DNA of 64,000 nt from CAZWRN01 sp964446685 (GTDB lineage: Bacteria; Patescibacteriota; Microgenomatia; Daviesbacterales; UBA10151), in the NCBI GenBank assembly GCA_964446685.1, contig CAYUPO010000004.1, positions 26,524 to 90,523 of the forward strand, read 5' to 3'. The position numbers and the translations under genes are program-made. The notes under the pieces were generated by a model. The model was not told the DNA's origin. It searched no databases and worked only from the letters and a program-made list of their open reading frames with translations. This document shows, piece after piece, positions 1-7,872 of this stretch (positions within the stretch are counted from its first letter, which is position 1; each line of letters starts with the position of its first letter).

Positions 1-435
1 GGGAACTCCAAAATGAATCGGAATCGGAAAAAGCCAGGGAACACCATCTCTGGTCAGCATATCCATGAACAAATGCGACACAAAACCAATCATAAAACTC
101 CACCAGACTACATTCATATCCACCAAGACAACACTAGACATTGCATCAAGTAATAAGTCCAGTAAAAAGCCAAACAAAAAAACACCGAGTATGGAATGAG
201 AAATAAATCTATGACCTCCCAAAAATCGGTAAAATACCCGCCCCCAGACTCCTCCGGCGGGCAATCTATTCCAAAGTGAAGCCGTTGGCTGATCAATATC
301 AGGCGCCAGCCCTCCGATAAAATTCATTGATAAAGCCACCAAAACAGTTGACAATCTCATTTCAGGCAAAGGCTGCGTTGCCACAACAAAAGATAATGCA
401 GTAAAAGCAGCTAAATCATGTGTTCTTCCAGTCAT
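1..435 (-). CDS. YdjM/DUF457-like membrane metal-dependent hydrolase, partial (C-terminus outside window)
   Basis: The reverse strand is open from an ATG at 435 to the window edge, giving 145 visible residues. Hydrophobic stretches alternate with the family motifs GGLAPDIDQP (41-50), HRFISHS (75-81) and HLFMDMLTRDG (121-131). This His/Asp pattern with membrane segments is that of the DUF457/YdjM inner-membrane proteins, annotated as metal-dependent hydrolases. The physiological substrate is unknown for most members. The seven-base tandem repeat 446-473 lies just upstream and no clear promoter was seen. The family call is secure; enzymatic activity is inferred from the family only. Confidence 0.85.
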   Translation of the reverse strand, partial: MTGRTHDLAAFTALSFVVATQPLPEMRLSTVLVALSMNFIGGLAPDIDQPTASLWNRLPAGGVWGRVFYRFLGGHRFISHSILGVFLFGFLLDLLLDAMSSVVLVDMNVVWWSFMIGFVSHLFMDMLTRDGVPWLFPIPIHFGVP

Positions 436-445
436 AATTTATTAG

Positions 446-473
446 TATTAAGTATTAAGTATTAAGTATTAAG
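446..473. repeat. Tandem repeat, four copies of TATTAAG
   Basis: Four uninterrupted 7-bp units lie between the start of the YdjM-like gene and the next forward gene. It is one of several word-like AT-rich intergenic repeats in this window. Confidence 0.9.
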
Positions 474-559
474 AGAAAAGTAGCAAATTCCCTAGATTCA
501 TTACGATTTACTTACTTATACACAATAATAATATTACTCTAAATAACGATACTACACAC

Positions 560-949
560 ATGTCACTGTCCAATCCTGAAATATCCTCCAAAGATTCCCC
601 CACTTTTTTTCATCAGGTAGCACAAATACTTCACGATACCTATCCTCAGCCAGACTCAGACATCTTATCTGATTTATTAGCAGATATAAATCCTAAAAAA
701 GCGGCCTTTTTTGCTGATTATTTAAATAGCCCAGAGTTTAAAAATCCAAATGAAATCAGACGCTTAATAGAAAGTCATGTTATTACTGAGTTAGCTGATG
801 CAATCCAGAATCCCCAGAGACTAGCCGGAAGGAAGAGAGAAGAACCTACCCCAATAAGACAACTAAATGTAACCAGAAGAAGAGATCTATCTAGTGGAAA
901 ACCCAACAACTATCCCCAACCCCCACCCCGTTTAATACGTCTTCCATAG
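560..949 (+). CDS. Hypothetical protein, 129 aa
   Basis: Not recognised. The first 80 residues look like a soluble helical domain. The last 45 are rich in Arg, Pro and Asn and look disordered, including a run of prolines near the end. There is no signal peptide or membrane segment. It stands alone between divergent or unrelated genes, with an AT-rich upstream region but no convincing Shine-Dalgarno. Codon use looks like that of its neighbours. A real gene is likely from its length and the absence of a better frame, but no function can be offered. Confidence 0.6.
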   Translation: MSLSNPEISSKDSPTFFHQVAQILHDTYPQPDSDILSDLLADINPKKAAFFADYLNSPEFKNPNEIRRLIESHVITELADAIQNPQRLAGRKREEPTPIRQLNVTRRRDLSSGKPNNYPQPPPRLIRLP

Positions 950-1034
950 TTGAGTTAGCCTTGGTCTTACCTAAAGCTTGTAGTAATATTACATTTGACA
1001 ACTGCGTGAAAAGTTTTGTACACTGTGAAAACAG

Positions 1035-1124
1035 ATGAAGACACAAGGCTTACTTCTAATCCTGAGCTTCCTTTCATTCTTAATGTTCTCAATAGTCACC
1101 TCAGTCTCAGCACATATCCACTAA
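1035..1124 (+). CDS. Possible 29-aa signal-peptide-like small protein or truncated gene
   Basis: The ATG opens a frame reading MKTQGLLLILSFLSFL and ending VSAHIH. It has a charged N-terminus, a Leu/Ser/Phe core and an AxA-like VSA site, a typical export signal with almost nothing after it. Its TAA stop is the first base triplet of the inverted-repeat arm starting at 1122. It may therefore be the signal peptide of a longer secreted protein cut off when that element inserted. A functional micropeptide is also possible. No good ribosome binding site is visible. Confidence 0.4.
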   Translation: MKTQGLLLILSFLSFLMFSIVTSVSAHIH

Positions 1125-1609
1125 AGTAAAATTCAAAATAACAAATTCAAAATTTCAAACAAATTCAAAAAATAAAATCAAAAACTAGCTTTGCTGGGAT
1201 TTAAATAAGATACTACTTAATATCTTTAATAGTTCATTTGACTCAAGAAGTAACATTTTTCTTTCTTTTTCTAGTATAGGGTTATTTACCGTTTCAACTT
1301 CTAACATCTCAAGCCAATATCTACTTTCTTTAGACTCTTTCCTCGAAATTCTGATTCTATGCAGAAAATCTTTTTTACTAAGAGATTCATTAGCTTCAAT
1401 ATAGTTAGCTCCTACCGAACCTGAAGATCGAACCACTTGTTTTCCATCTTCTAATGCTCCAATTGTTTTTGGTAGCGATTTAACAAATATTCTGACTTTT
1501 TTCCCAAACTCAAGTGTTCTATCTTCTAAATCATATTGTTTTGGATTTTCTATTTTATCCATTTGAATTTATTTGAAATTTTGAATTTGTTATTTTGAAT
1601 TTTACTTTA
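1122..1609. mobile_element. Inverted-repeat-bounded unit carrying a four-helix-bundle gene
   Basis: Arms at 1122-1169 and 1562-1609 are reverse complements over 48 bp with one mismatch. The unit they enclose holds a single gene (1185-1562). The left arm supplies the stop codon of the small ORF 1035-1124. The right arm supplies the last codons and stop of the cyclophilin gene. The arms resemble other AT-rich repeats at 7471-7570. Mobility is inferred from this geometry. No transposase is encoded and no clear target duplication was seen. Confidence 0.6.
1185..1562 (-). CDS. Four helix bundle protein (S23 / Avd-like family)
   Basis: This 125-residue, all-helical protein has the family features: a start around LEFGKKVRIFVKSLPK, the central VVRSSGSVGANYIEANE motif and a C-terminal helix with ESRYWLEML. 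The family includes proteins encoded in intervening sequences of 23S rRNA genes and the Avd accessory protein of diversity-generating retroelements. Most members are orphans of unknown role that probably bind nucleic acid as pentamers. Here there is no rRNA or reverse transcriptase nearby. The gene sits alone inside a 48-bp inverted repeat, so it looks like cargo of a small mobile unit. Confidence 0.88.
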   Translation of the reverse strand: MDKIENPKQYDLEDRTLEFGKKVRIFVKSLPKTIGALEDGKQVVRSSGSVGANYIEANESLSKKDFLHRIRISRKESKESRYWLEMLEVETVNNPILEKERKMLLLESNELLKILSSILFKSQQS

Positions 1610-2276
1610 GAGGCAGAATTGAAACAGTATTCATCAAATCTCCAACAGCTATCTTACTTACCACATCCTGCCCTTTAATAACCTTGCCAAAGATAGTGTA
1701 ATTTGGCGGGAGACTGGTATTATCATCCAGCATAATAAAAAACTGACTTCCATTTGTATTGGGACCTGAATTTGCCATCGCAACTATTCCTTTTAAGTAT
1801 TTTTTAGTAACTGGTTCATCAGCAAATTTGTAACCAGGTCCGCCTGTACCATTTCCTATCGGATCTCCTCCCTGAATCACAAATCCAGGAACCACCCGGT
1901 GAAAACTAAGACCATTATAAAATTCATCATTTGTTAAGGAAATAAAATTTGTAGCCGCTTTTGTTGCTTCTGGATAAATTTCAAACTCAATAACACCTTT
2001 ATTAGTATCCAAAACTGCTTTTTTATTTTTTAATTCTTCCGCTGGCATATCTGCAAAAGGCTGAGTATATCTTTTCTTGGTTAACTGCGGAGCTGAACTC
2101 TGTTCAGGCTCAGGTTGGAGTTGATTTGTGTCCTGTTCCATCGATAATCCAGACGAACTTGCAGCCGGAGTAGCAGATGGTTCAACTGTAAATGAACTAA
2201 GCTGAGAATAACTTAAAGCAATTACTGCTATTACGGTAAGCGCAATAAAACCAATTACAAAATGTTTCTGTGTCAT
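1602..2276 (-). CDS. Membrane-anchored peptidyl-prolyl cis-trans isomerase, cyclophilin type
   Basis: Residues 6-24 form an N-terminal signal anchor, followed by a Ser/Pro/Gln-rich linker to about residue 75. The cyclophilin domain fills the rest, with FHRVVPGFVIQGGD at 125-138 (including the catalytic Arg) and MANSGPNTNGSQFFI at 167-181. It would catalyse prolyl isomerisation of exported proteins on the outer face of the membrane. The domain is a compact bacterial cyclophilin. Its last codons and stop fall in the right arm of the inverted-repeat unit, so the C-terminus may have been altered by insertion. It is 47 bases downstream of the membrane protein gene 2324-2701 and could be cotranscribed with it. 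Confidence 0.93.
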   Translation of the reverse strand: MTQKHFVIGFIALTVIAVIALSYSQLSSFTVEPSATPAASSSGLSMEQDTNQLQPEPEQSSAPQLTKKRYTQPFADMPAEELKNKKAVLDTNKGVIEFEIYPEATKAATNFISLTNDEFYNGLSFHRVVPGFVIQGGDPIGNGTGGPGYKFADEPVTKKYLKGIVAMANSGPNTNGSQFFIMLDDNTSLPPNYTIFGKVIKGQDVVSKIAVGDLMNTVSILPLK

Positions 2277-2323
2277 GTCGTCCTATATATATCAGAAGAG
2301 ATGATGAGGTGCAAGAGAGAAAA

Positions 2324-2701
2324 TTATTCTGGAACCTGGATAGTTGATAAAAATGCGATAACTGCACCCAAACCGGTACCCATAGCCCCGGCTGAAAAAA
2401 CAGTACTAAGAGATTCAGGCAAAGAAACTGCTCTAAATAAACTGGAAGCTGATGTCAAAAAACCAAATTCAAAATCCGATAAAACTTGTTGCACATACAA
2501 TTCCCCCAGCAACCCTCCAACTAAAAATCCTGAAATTACCAAAGTTGCAAACTTAATATTTCTTTTGGCTGTATCCGATAAAGAAACAGCTAAAGATTCT
2601 TTTTTAAGCAGTGAACTTACATCAATCGGCTGATAAACCCGGTCAGACATCCTGACCAGACTTTGTCCAGTTCCATAAAAATAATTTAAATCATGTTTCA
2701 T
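2324..2701 (-). CDS. Hypothetical membrane protein
   Basis: About 125 residues with two hydrophobic segments: one near the middle with the core FATLVISGFLVGGLLGELYV, and one at the C-terminus with GAMGTGLGAVIAFL. The N-terminal third is soluble. I prefer the ATG at 2701, because AATAAT stands six bases before it and fits a leaderless start; a TTG at 2725 is an alternative that adds eight residues. The family is not recognised. It precedes the cyclophilin gene on the same strand. Confidence 0.6.
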   Translation of the reverse strand: MKHDLNYFYGTGQSLVRMSDRVYQPIDVSSLLKKESLAVSLSDTAKRNIKFATLVISGFLVGGLLGELYVQQVLSDFEFGFLTSASSLFRAVSLPESLSTVFSAGAMGTGLGAVIAFLSTIQVPE

Positions 2702-2812
2702 AAATCTATTATTGCCGAGACGCAACAGAATAAAATCAAATATCTGTAGGTTTTTTGTTAGACATTGTGAGAATTTCTTACTTTAAACTTCAAAATACTA
2801 TTATTGATGTGT

Positions 2813-2842
2813 TTGCATACAAAGAAGTTGTGTAAGTATAAT
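2813..2842 (+). promoter_or_regulatory. Promoter TTGCAT-18-TATAAT
   Basis: The -35 is TTGCAT at 2813-2818 and the -10 is a perfect TATAAT at 2837-2842. The expected transcription start near 2849 leaves only about 14 bases before the ATG at 2863, just enough for the AAAGAGGT ribosome binding site. Confidence 0.75.
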
Positions 2843-2862
2843 TTTTGAAAGAGGTAAATTTA

Positions 2863-3324
2863 ATGCAAGAACACAGCCATAAGCTCCAAAACAAATATAC
2901 CTCTCCCTACTTTAATCTGGCGATCAAACACCGGATCCAAACCCTTCGTATTAATATGTATTGCAGTACCGCTTTTTTAACCACAAATTTTCTTCCTCAG
3001 ACAACAGCTATTTTAGAAGAAACTTTACCCAGTGTCTTGATGACTGAGTGTTTTAATGAAGAAAATCTGCCTTTCAGGGATGAAGTTAATAACACTGAAA
3101 TTGCTCATTTGTTTGAACATGTCTTACTTGAATATTTATGTTTAGAAAAAATAGCTGATGGCACAAGGGATGCCTGTTTTAGCGGCCGGACACACTGGAA
3201 CTGGATAAAATATCCTAAAGGAAGTTTTTTTATCAATATTACAATGGAAAAAACAGATTTGGTTTTTCTCCCGACCGCTTTACAAAAAACGATTGTTTTG
3301 ATGGAACAAATTTTAAAGAGTTAA
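2863..3324 (+). CDS. Hypothetical protein with HxxEH motif
   Basis: About 153 residues, not assigned to a family. The segment TEIAHLFEHVLLEYL contains HLFEH, an HxxEH arrangement like the inverted zinc site of M16 peptidases. A similar His/Glu helix also occurs in the N-terminal region of cyanophycin-synthetase-like proteins. The C-terminal half has FFINITMEKTDLVFLP, a beta strand pair. The start at 2863 is chosen over an upstream TTG because AAAGAGGT lies eight bases before it and a strong promoter ends at 2842. Peptidase activity is only a possibility: at this length it would be a single half-domain. Confidence 0.65.
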   Translation: MQEHSHKLQNKYTSPYFNLAIKHRIQTLRINMYCSTAFLTTNFLPQTTAILEETLPSVLMTECFNEENLPFRDEVNNTEIAHLFEHVLLEYLCLEKIADGTRDACFSGRTHWNWIKYPKGSFFINITMEKTDLVFLPTALQKTIVLMEQILKS

Positions 3325-3326
3325 GT

Positions 3327-3515
3327 TTACATTACTTTTCTTTGTCCACCTTTTCTTCCAGCAGCCCGTGCTTCATCACTACTCCATTCATGAGCAATTC
3401 CTTTTGCATGAGCAGCTTTTCCACCTTTGGAAGCGATAGCACTTACCTGATCTGAAGACATCGCTGCAAAGCCTCGTTTACTTTTCCTTTTTTTTGATGT
3501 TTTTTTATCATCCAT
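3327..3515 (-). CDS. KGG-repeat stress protein (Gsi/YciG-like)
   Basis: This 62-residue, very basic, hydrophilic protein has the sequence RGFAAMSSDQVSAIASKGGKA followed by a second RKGGQRK. These are the repeats of the KGG (stress-induced) family related to plant LEA-like proteins and Bacillus GsiB. Members are small, disordered and induced by stress. A strong ribosome binding site (GGAGGTG) precedes the start. It converges on the HxxEH protein gene with a two-base gap. Confidence 0.88.
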   Translation of the reverse strand: MDDKKTSKKRKSKRGFAAMSSDQVSAIASKGGKAAHAKGIAHEWSSDEARAAGRKGGQRKVM

Positions 3516-3719
3516 GATTTTTTTTCACCTCCACTCGTAATAAAACTATAACTCGGCAATTTTAACGTCCAGTCAATTTGAGGTAAGAATCTGGCAAATG
3601 TCATCCCCCTCAATTTAGTTAAAATAATCAAAATTCTCATCCAAACTCAGCAATTTCTTACTTTATAAGCCCGAAAGTAATAGTTGCGTAAGAATGTGCC
3701 TAAAATAGGGTAAATTAGC

Positions 3720-3748
3720 TTGAATTAGATTTTTTGCCCACGTATAAT
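3720..3748 (+). promoter_or_regulatory. Leaderless promoter TTGAAT-17-TATAAT of the response regulator gene
   Basis: TTGAAT at 3720-3725, a 17-base spacer, then TATAAT at 3743-3748. The ATG at 3756 begins eight bases after the -10, so transcription should start at or within a base of the start codon. Confidence 0.8.
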
Positions 3749-3755
3749 CCTTTCA

Positions 3756-4430
3756 ATGCTGAACAATATTTTGATTATCGAAGACGATAGCGGTCTGCAA
3801 AAGTATCTCAAAGAGTTCTTAATTGATAACGGTTTTACTGCCAATATTGCCGGAGACGGTGTTACTGCTTTGAGAATAATCAAAAAATCTCCACCTGATT
3901 TAGCTATTTTAGATCTGGGGCTACCGGATATGACCGGTGAATCAGTATGTCTGGAAATCCGCAAAAACTATCCTAATTTGCCAGTTATTATTCTGACTGC
4001 CAAAGACACAGTGGCAGATGTTGTAGCAGGTCTCAACCTGGGTGCAGATGATTATGTGACCAAACCATTCGTAGCCGATGAACTACTTGCCCGTATTACT
4101 GCCAGACTGAGAAATCAAAATACTTCTAAAGATAATAAATTAACAGTAGCCGATCTGGAACTAGACAATAAAACATTTGAAGTCTCCCGAAACGGTACTC
4201 AGATCCAACTAACTCCGCAGGAATTTAAACTACTTGAATACCTGATGAACAATAAAGGCCGAATATTGACTAGAGAAATGATTTTAAACAGAGTCTGGCT
4301 TTATTCCCCTGATATTGAAACCAGAGTAGTCGATGTCTACATGGGCTATCTCAGAAAAAAGATCGACCAGGATTTTGAAAAGAAACTTCTCCACTCAGTC
4401 AGAGGTTTCGGGTACATGATCAAAGATTAA
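3756..4430 (+). CDS. OmpR/PhoB-family response regulator
   Basis: The receiver domain covers residues 1-120, with acidic residues E9-D10-D11, phospho-acceptor D53 in ILDLGLPD, the LTAKD switch strand and the conserved Lys in VTKPF. The C-terminal winged helix (about 127-224) contains LTPQEFKLLEYL and ends RGFGYMI, typical of OmpR/PhoB DNA-binding domains. Its kinase partner is probably the histidine kinase at 5493-6686 on the opposite strand, separated by a P-loop gene. The mRNA appears leaderless. Confidence 0.95.
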   Translation: MLNNILIIEDDSGLQKYLKEFLIDNGFTANIAGDGVTALRIIKKSPPDLAILDLGLPDMTGESVCLEIRKNYPNLPVIILTAKDTVADVVAGLNLGADDYVTKPFVADELLARITARLRNQNTSKDNKLTVADLELDNKTFEVSRNGTQIQLTPQEFKLLEYLMNNKGRILTREMILNRVWLYSPDIETRVVDVYMGYLRKKIDQDFEKKLLHSVRGFGYMIKD

Positions 4431-4432
4431 AC

Positions 4433-5512
4433 TCAAAAATCCCCACCATTATTTGCAGCTTTTTCCAAAGCATTTTGATACCAATGGATTTTCTGATCTC
4501 TTAAATGAATGTTAAACAAAACATCACATTGAGGTTGAGGTATACCTAACAGAAATCTCAAAACATACATCATATGTGGAAATCGTCTTGCATAATGCTC
4601 TAACTTACGATCCAATTGATTTGCAGGTGTATTTTCTTTTATTTTTTGAATTACACTTTCAGGTAAAGGATATAGGCTAAAATCAATTCCGGCACTCTGC
4701 AAATCATCAATTTGCTTTTCAACTTGGTTGTCACTTTGAGCCATAAGCTCAGGTGTGGCCATTCTCCTCATGAGAGATGGAACTTTTCCAAAATCACCAT
4801 CATAGACAATACCCTGATCAACTAGGATTTTTTCGATTGCTTCTTCAGATAATCCCTCCTGCAACACATATTTTCTGATTTGAGCTGCTCGTGTTTTGTT
4901 ATCAAAATCAGACGGGACACCCCAGGTTCTAACATTTGACCTTTTACCAATTTTTTTTGCCGCTTCACGTCCTTTATCCAGATTACCCAAGACTACTGGA
5001 TCAGTGATTAATATCCAGCTAGGGCCTTTCCCCTCATCTCTGGCTCTTTTATTATGCAGAGCGATTTCTTCAAGTTTAGGATCAACTGTAGAATAGATCG
5101 CATCTGATACTTTTCCCCAAGTCTCAGAGGACCAAGCTGACTGATGCACACCCTGCTCTTCAACAACTTTTGTAACAAATCTATCAAAGGGCAAAATTTG
5201 AGGAAGCACACCAAAACGCATCATTCTACTAACCTGTGCTCTTTTTGCCAAAAGCTCCTGTCCTTCCCTTGGAACAATAGTTTGTATACGGTCATTTAAC
5301 AATTCATGCATTCTATTTAAAACTTGAACTATAATCGCTGTTTTACCTGCCCCCCCTTCCCCTATGATTTGAATTCCATCAATTTGAGGATTTTCTAGAA
5401 CATCCGAAATTATTGCGGGACCTGCAGGATATCCTGATCGATTTAATGAATTATCTAACACTTCATGAGAACAAGAAGATATCGCTTTCTCTTTAGGATT
5501 TATCATATACAT
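4433..5512 (-). CDS. P-loop NTPase of unknown function, partner of histidine kinase
   Basis: This 359-residue soluble protein has a Walker A motif GEGGAGKT at 51-58. A hydrophobic strand WILITD at 166-171 could serve as Walker B, but ends in a single Asp. It shows no homology I recognise to kinases or transporters, and the rest is helical and charged. Its start overlaps the end of the histidine kinase gene by 20 bases, so the two are translationally coupled. Its stop lies two bases from the convergent response regulator gene. The context suggests a signalling accessory or output NTPase. The overlap-based start is the first ATG; M3 is an alternative. Confidence 0.8.
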   Translation of the reverse strand: MYMINPKEKAISSCSHEVLDNSLNRSGYPAGPAIISDVLENPQIDGIQIIGEGGAGKTAIIVQVLNRMHELLNDRIQTIVPREGQELLAKRAQVSRMMRFGVLPQILPFDRFVTKVVEEQGVHQSAWSSETWGKVSDAIYSTVDPKLEEIALHNKRARDEGKGPSWILITDPVVLGNLDKGREAAKKIGKRSNVRTWGVPSDFDNKTRAAQIRKYVLQEGLSEEAIEKILVDQGIVYDGDFGKVPSLMRRMATPELMAQSDNQVEKQIDDLQSAGIDFSLYPLPESVIQKIKENTPANQLDRKLEHYARRFPHMMYVLRFLLGIPQPQCDVLFNIHLRDQKIHWYQNALEKAANNGGDF

Positions 5513-6686
5513 GTATAGGTAATAAAAGTTCTACAGTAGTTCCTTTACCCTCTTTGGATTTGATACTTACAAACCCTCTATGGGCACTAACAATATCCTC
5601 AACTAAATACAAACCAAGTCCCATTCCTTCTTTGTTGTGATTTGACCCCACAAAATAACTACTTTTAACTTGATTAATATCATTTTCTTTAATACCTAAA
5701 CCTTTATCGCGGACTCGAATTCTATAATATGTATCTTTATTATCTAAACTAAGCATTACCGGATAATCATTGGATGAGAATTTACCAGCATTATCTAATA
5801 AATTCAATATAGCCTGAAGCAACTTATCAAAATCTCCAACAACAAAAGGATCTTTATTCTCTAGCTCATTACTAACCGAAATCGATCTATCTGGATACAT
5901 AAATTTAAAATTATTCTTTGCTCTGTTTAGAATTTCAGACAAATTACACTCTTTCCATACATAATTTGTTTTTCCAGATTTAATTCTGTTAATTTCAAGT
6001 AAATCATCAATTAAAATCCTCATCCTGTTACATTCATAAGTTAGCTGATCTGCCCATCTGCTCTCGCTAGATTCCGAACCACCTAGTCTTTTAGATAATA
6101 ATTGTGAGTATCCATGTATTGCTGTTAACGGCGTTCGAAGTTCATGCGCTGCCATAGAAATAAATTTATCCCGCATATTCAGTGCTTGCTGAAGCTGGCT
6201 ATAAAATTCTGCCTGAGTAATGGCTAATGTAGCCATGGATCCAAAAAGCTGCAATACATGTAATTCTTTGTTATCAAATGATCTGTCTTTTCGCGATGAT
6301 CTTACAATTAATGTTCCTAAAGCTTTTTTTTTGTATGCGAGGGGGATAAACAAACTGGAGTGAACATTTTCAAATTCTTTTTCAGGATGAGCTTTTCTTA
6401 ACTCATAATAATCAATCATAAATGCTTTGTTTTTAGTAAAGGCGCGATACGAAAAACCATTTTTTCTGGTTTTAACTGCGGCAATAGAAGCAGAAGAGCT
6501 ATAAACTTTTTTAAATTCCCCATTCTGTACCAATAAAATCGCCCCATCATCTCCCTTTACTAACTTAATCGCCTCATTTACAACCGTAGAGTAAATCTCC
6601 TCAGGGGATAACTGAGTAAGTAATTTAAGCACAGAAGAATAAATCATTTCTAAAATTGATTCATCTATATCATCAGTTAGGCTCAT
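5493..6686 (-). CDS. Cytoplasmic GAF-domain sensor histidine kinase
   Basis: 397 residues without transmembrane segments. A GAF-like sensor occupies about residues 25-165. The HisKA H-box HELRTPLTAIHGY follows, with phospho-His at 181. The HATPase domain has N-box LLDNAGKFSS, DKGLGI and GMGLGLYLVEDI boxes, and ends near residue 390. The sensor input is therefore intracellular. It forms an operon with the overlapping P-loop gene and is likely to phosphorylate the regulator encoded at 3756-4430. No clear promoter was identified in the 6687-6816 gap. Confidence 0.94.
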   Translation of the reverse strand: MSLTDDIDESILEMIYSSVLKLLTQLSPEEIYSTVVNEAIKLVKGDDGAILLVQNGEFKKVYSSSASIAAVKTRKNGFSYRAFTKNKAFMIDYYELRKAHPEKEFENVHSSLFIPLAYKKKALGTLIVRSSRKDRSFDNKELHVLQLFGSMATLAITQAEFYSQLQQALNMRDKFISMAAHELRTPLTAIHGYSQLLSKRLGGSESSESRWADQLTYECNRMRILIDDLLEINRIKSGKTNYVWKECNLSEILNRAKNNFKFMYPDRSISVSNELENKDPFVVGDFDKLLQAILNLLDNAGKFSSNDYPVMLSLDNKDTYYRIRVRDKGLGIKENDINQVKSSYFVGSNHNKEGMGLGLYLVEDIVSAHRGFVSIKSKEGKGTTVELLLPIHVYDKS

Positions 6687-6816
6687 ATTATATATTATAA
6701 GTCAAAAGCCCTATAAATTCACTTTTTTTTTATATTTATTACCATTTTCTTACATAAAACACCCACAAACAAATCAACCATGAAACTAAAAAGAAGGTAA
6801 AATTGCAATATTCTTA

Positions 6817-6850
6817 CAAAAAAGGCTTAGGTTTTTGTACCCAAGCCTTT
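6817..6850 (-). terminator. Intrinsic terminator of the YflT-like gene
   Basis: On the reverse strand AAGGCTT...AAGCCTT forms the stem and is followed by a run of six T. It lies directly downstream of the gene ending at 6861. Confidence 0.75.
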
Positions 6851-6860
6851 GTGTACTCTA

Positions 6861-7454
6861 TTAACGATGAAGATGTGTTCTGTCATCATCTAAATCTCTG
6901 ATTCTGGAAGATTCATGAGTGGTCGTAGATATGGTTCTCACTTGTTGAGCTCCAAATTTATCCATTACTCTCATGGCTTCTTCAGTCTGAGTTCCCTGTG
7001 CAGGAACTGCGACCAAAACACCACCGCTTTTAATAGATTCTTCATAAACCCGGGCTTCATTATCAGGTACCCCAAGTCCTGTTAAAGCTCCTATTAATCC
7101 TCCGGCTAATACTCCGGTTGTGGCACCGGAAACAGTTGTGGCAGCGGCTCCACTGAGTCCTAAAGCCGCAGCTAAAGGTCCGCCGATCAAAACAGCTCCG
7201 ATTCCAGGAATAGCGATAGCTCCGATACCGACTAAAAGTCCGGCTAAGGCACCAATGATTCCGCCTGTAGTCGCTCCACTGGCTGCACTTTCGGCTACAC
7301 TGGCTCCTGTTGCATCAGCAACTCTTTTTCCTTCAACAGTATCCCGCATCACAATAGATAGATCTTTTGGATCATATCCTAAGCGTTCAAGATCACCAAT
7401 CGCATTTTCTGCATTATCTGAGTCACTAAAAACTCCTAATATCATTTTTGACAT
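6861..7454 (-). CDS. General stress protein, YflT-like N-terminus with glycine-rich central region
   Basis: The first 45 residues (ILGVFSDSDNAENAIGDLERLGY) match the heat-induced stress protein YflT/17M domain. Residues about 55-135 are an extended Gly/Ala-rich region with small-residue hydrophobic segments. The end returns to an alpha/beta pattern (GGVLVAVPAQ...VMDKFGAQQVRTIS), then a charged, His-containing tail. It is probably abundant, and the Shine-Dalgarno AGGAGGAGGTG is among the strongest in the window. It stands with GlsB-like, KGG and YtxH-like genes that share such strong signals. Membrane association is possible but unproven. Confidence 0.85.
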   Translation of the reverse strand: MSKMILGVFSDSDNAENAIGDLERLGYDPKDLSIVMRDTVEGKRVADATGASVAESAASGATTGGIIGALAGLLVGIGAIAIPGIGAVLIGGPLAAALGLSGAAATTVSGATTGVLAGGLIGALTGLGVPDNEARVYEESIKSGGVLVAVPAQGTQTEEAMRVMDKFGAQQVRTISTTTHESSRIRDLDDDRTHLHR

Positions 7455-7470
7455 ATATATTCACCTCCTC

Positions 7471-7570
7471 CTAGAATTAAATTACAAATTCAAAATTTCA
7501 AATGACAAACAATTTACAATTAAACACTTATTTATTGTTTGATATTTGGAACTTGTTATTTTGAATTTTT
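7471..7570. repeat. AT-rich inverted word repeat related to the 1122-1609 arms
   Basis: The left part contains AAATTCAAAATTTCAAAT and the right part its degenerate complement ending TTATTTTGAATTTT, matching the outer bases of the 48-bp arms near 1.1 and 1.6 kb. It occupies the 5' region between two stress genes. Confidence 0.6.
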
Positions 7571-7579
7571 ACAAAGTTA

Positions 7580-7605
7580 GGGCTCGCTTTAATACGAGCC
7601 CTTTT
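7580..7605 (-). terminator. Bidirectional-type terminator hairpin
   Basis: GGGCTCG and CGAGCCC form a seven-pair stem with an eight-base loop directly after the stop of the GlsB-like gene. The T-run is better on the forward strand, but the position fits termination of the reverse-strand gene. Confidence 0.6.
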
Positions 7606-7611
7606 GTTTCT

Positions 7612-7872
7612 TTATGCTCTGTTAAACATTCTCCCGATGTATAACACCAAGAGTGAGCCTACGATTGCAACAATTAAGGAACTGAAGTTAAATCCAGTTA
7701 CCGGAGTTCCAAGTAATAATCCACCGAGATAACCTCCAACAACTGATCCGACTATTCCCAAAATGATTGATCCAAGAAGACCTCCCTGGGACTGTCTGGG
7801 ATCTACAAAGTTAGCAATACTCCCGACAATAAGTCCGAATACTATCCAAAGTAAAAATGACATATATTTCAC
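7612..7872 (-). CDS. GlsB/YeaQ/YmgE family stress membrane protein
   Basis: 86 residues with three transmembrane segments: LLWIVFGLIVGSIA; a central GSIILGIVGSVVGGYLGGLLLG; and a C-terminal SLIVAIVGSLLVLYIGR. The Gly-rich pattern is diagnostic of the transglycosylase-associated (GlsB/YeaQ/YmgE) stress proteins. A strong GGAGGTG ribosome binding site precedes the start. It lies next to the YflT-like gene, and the set is probably a general stress or envelope stress response group. Biochemical function is unknown for the whole family. Confidence 0.92.
   Translation of the reverse strand: MKYMSFLLWIVFGLIVGSIANFVDPRQSQGGLLGSIILGIVGSVVGGYLGGLLLGTPVTGFNFSSLIVAIVGSLLVLYIGRMFNRA

Noticed and set aside
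446..473. Direct repeats as possible replication origin iterons
   Set aside because: Only four 7-base copies, no DnaA-box cluster, no dnaA or dnaN nearby.
1185..1562. Diversity-generating retroelement (Avd) context for the four-helix-bundle gene
   Set aside because: No reverse transcriptase, template/variable repeat pair or target gene is present around it.
2262..2633. Forward 123-residue frame opposite the membrane protein gene
   Set aside because: It overlaps the start of the cyclophilin gene and the reverse-strand membrane protein, has no signals and shows a shadow-like composition.
7120..7542. Forward 140-residue Ala/Pro-rich frame opposite the YflT-like gene
   Set aside because: It is the complement of the Gly/Ala-rich coding sequence, has no start signal, and its composition is explained by the reverse-strand gene.
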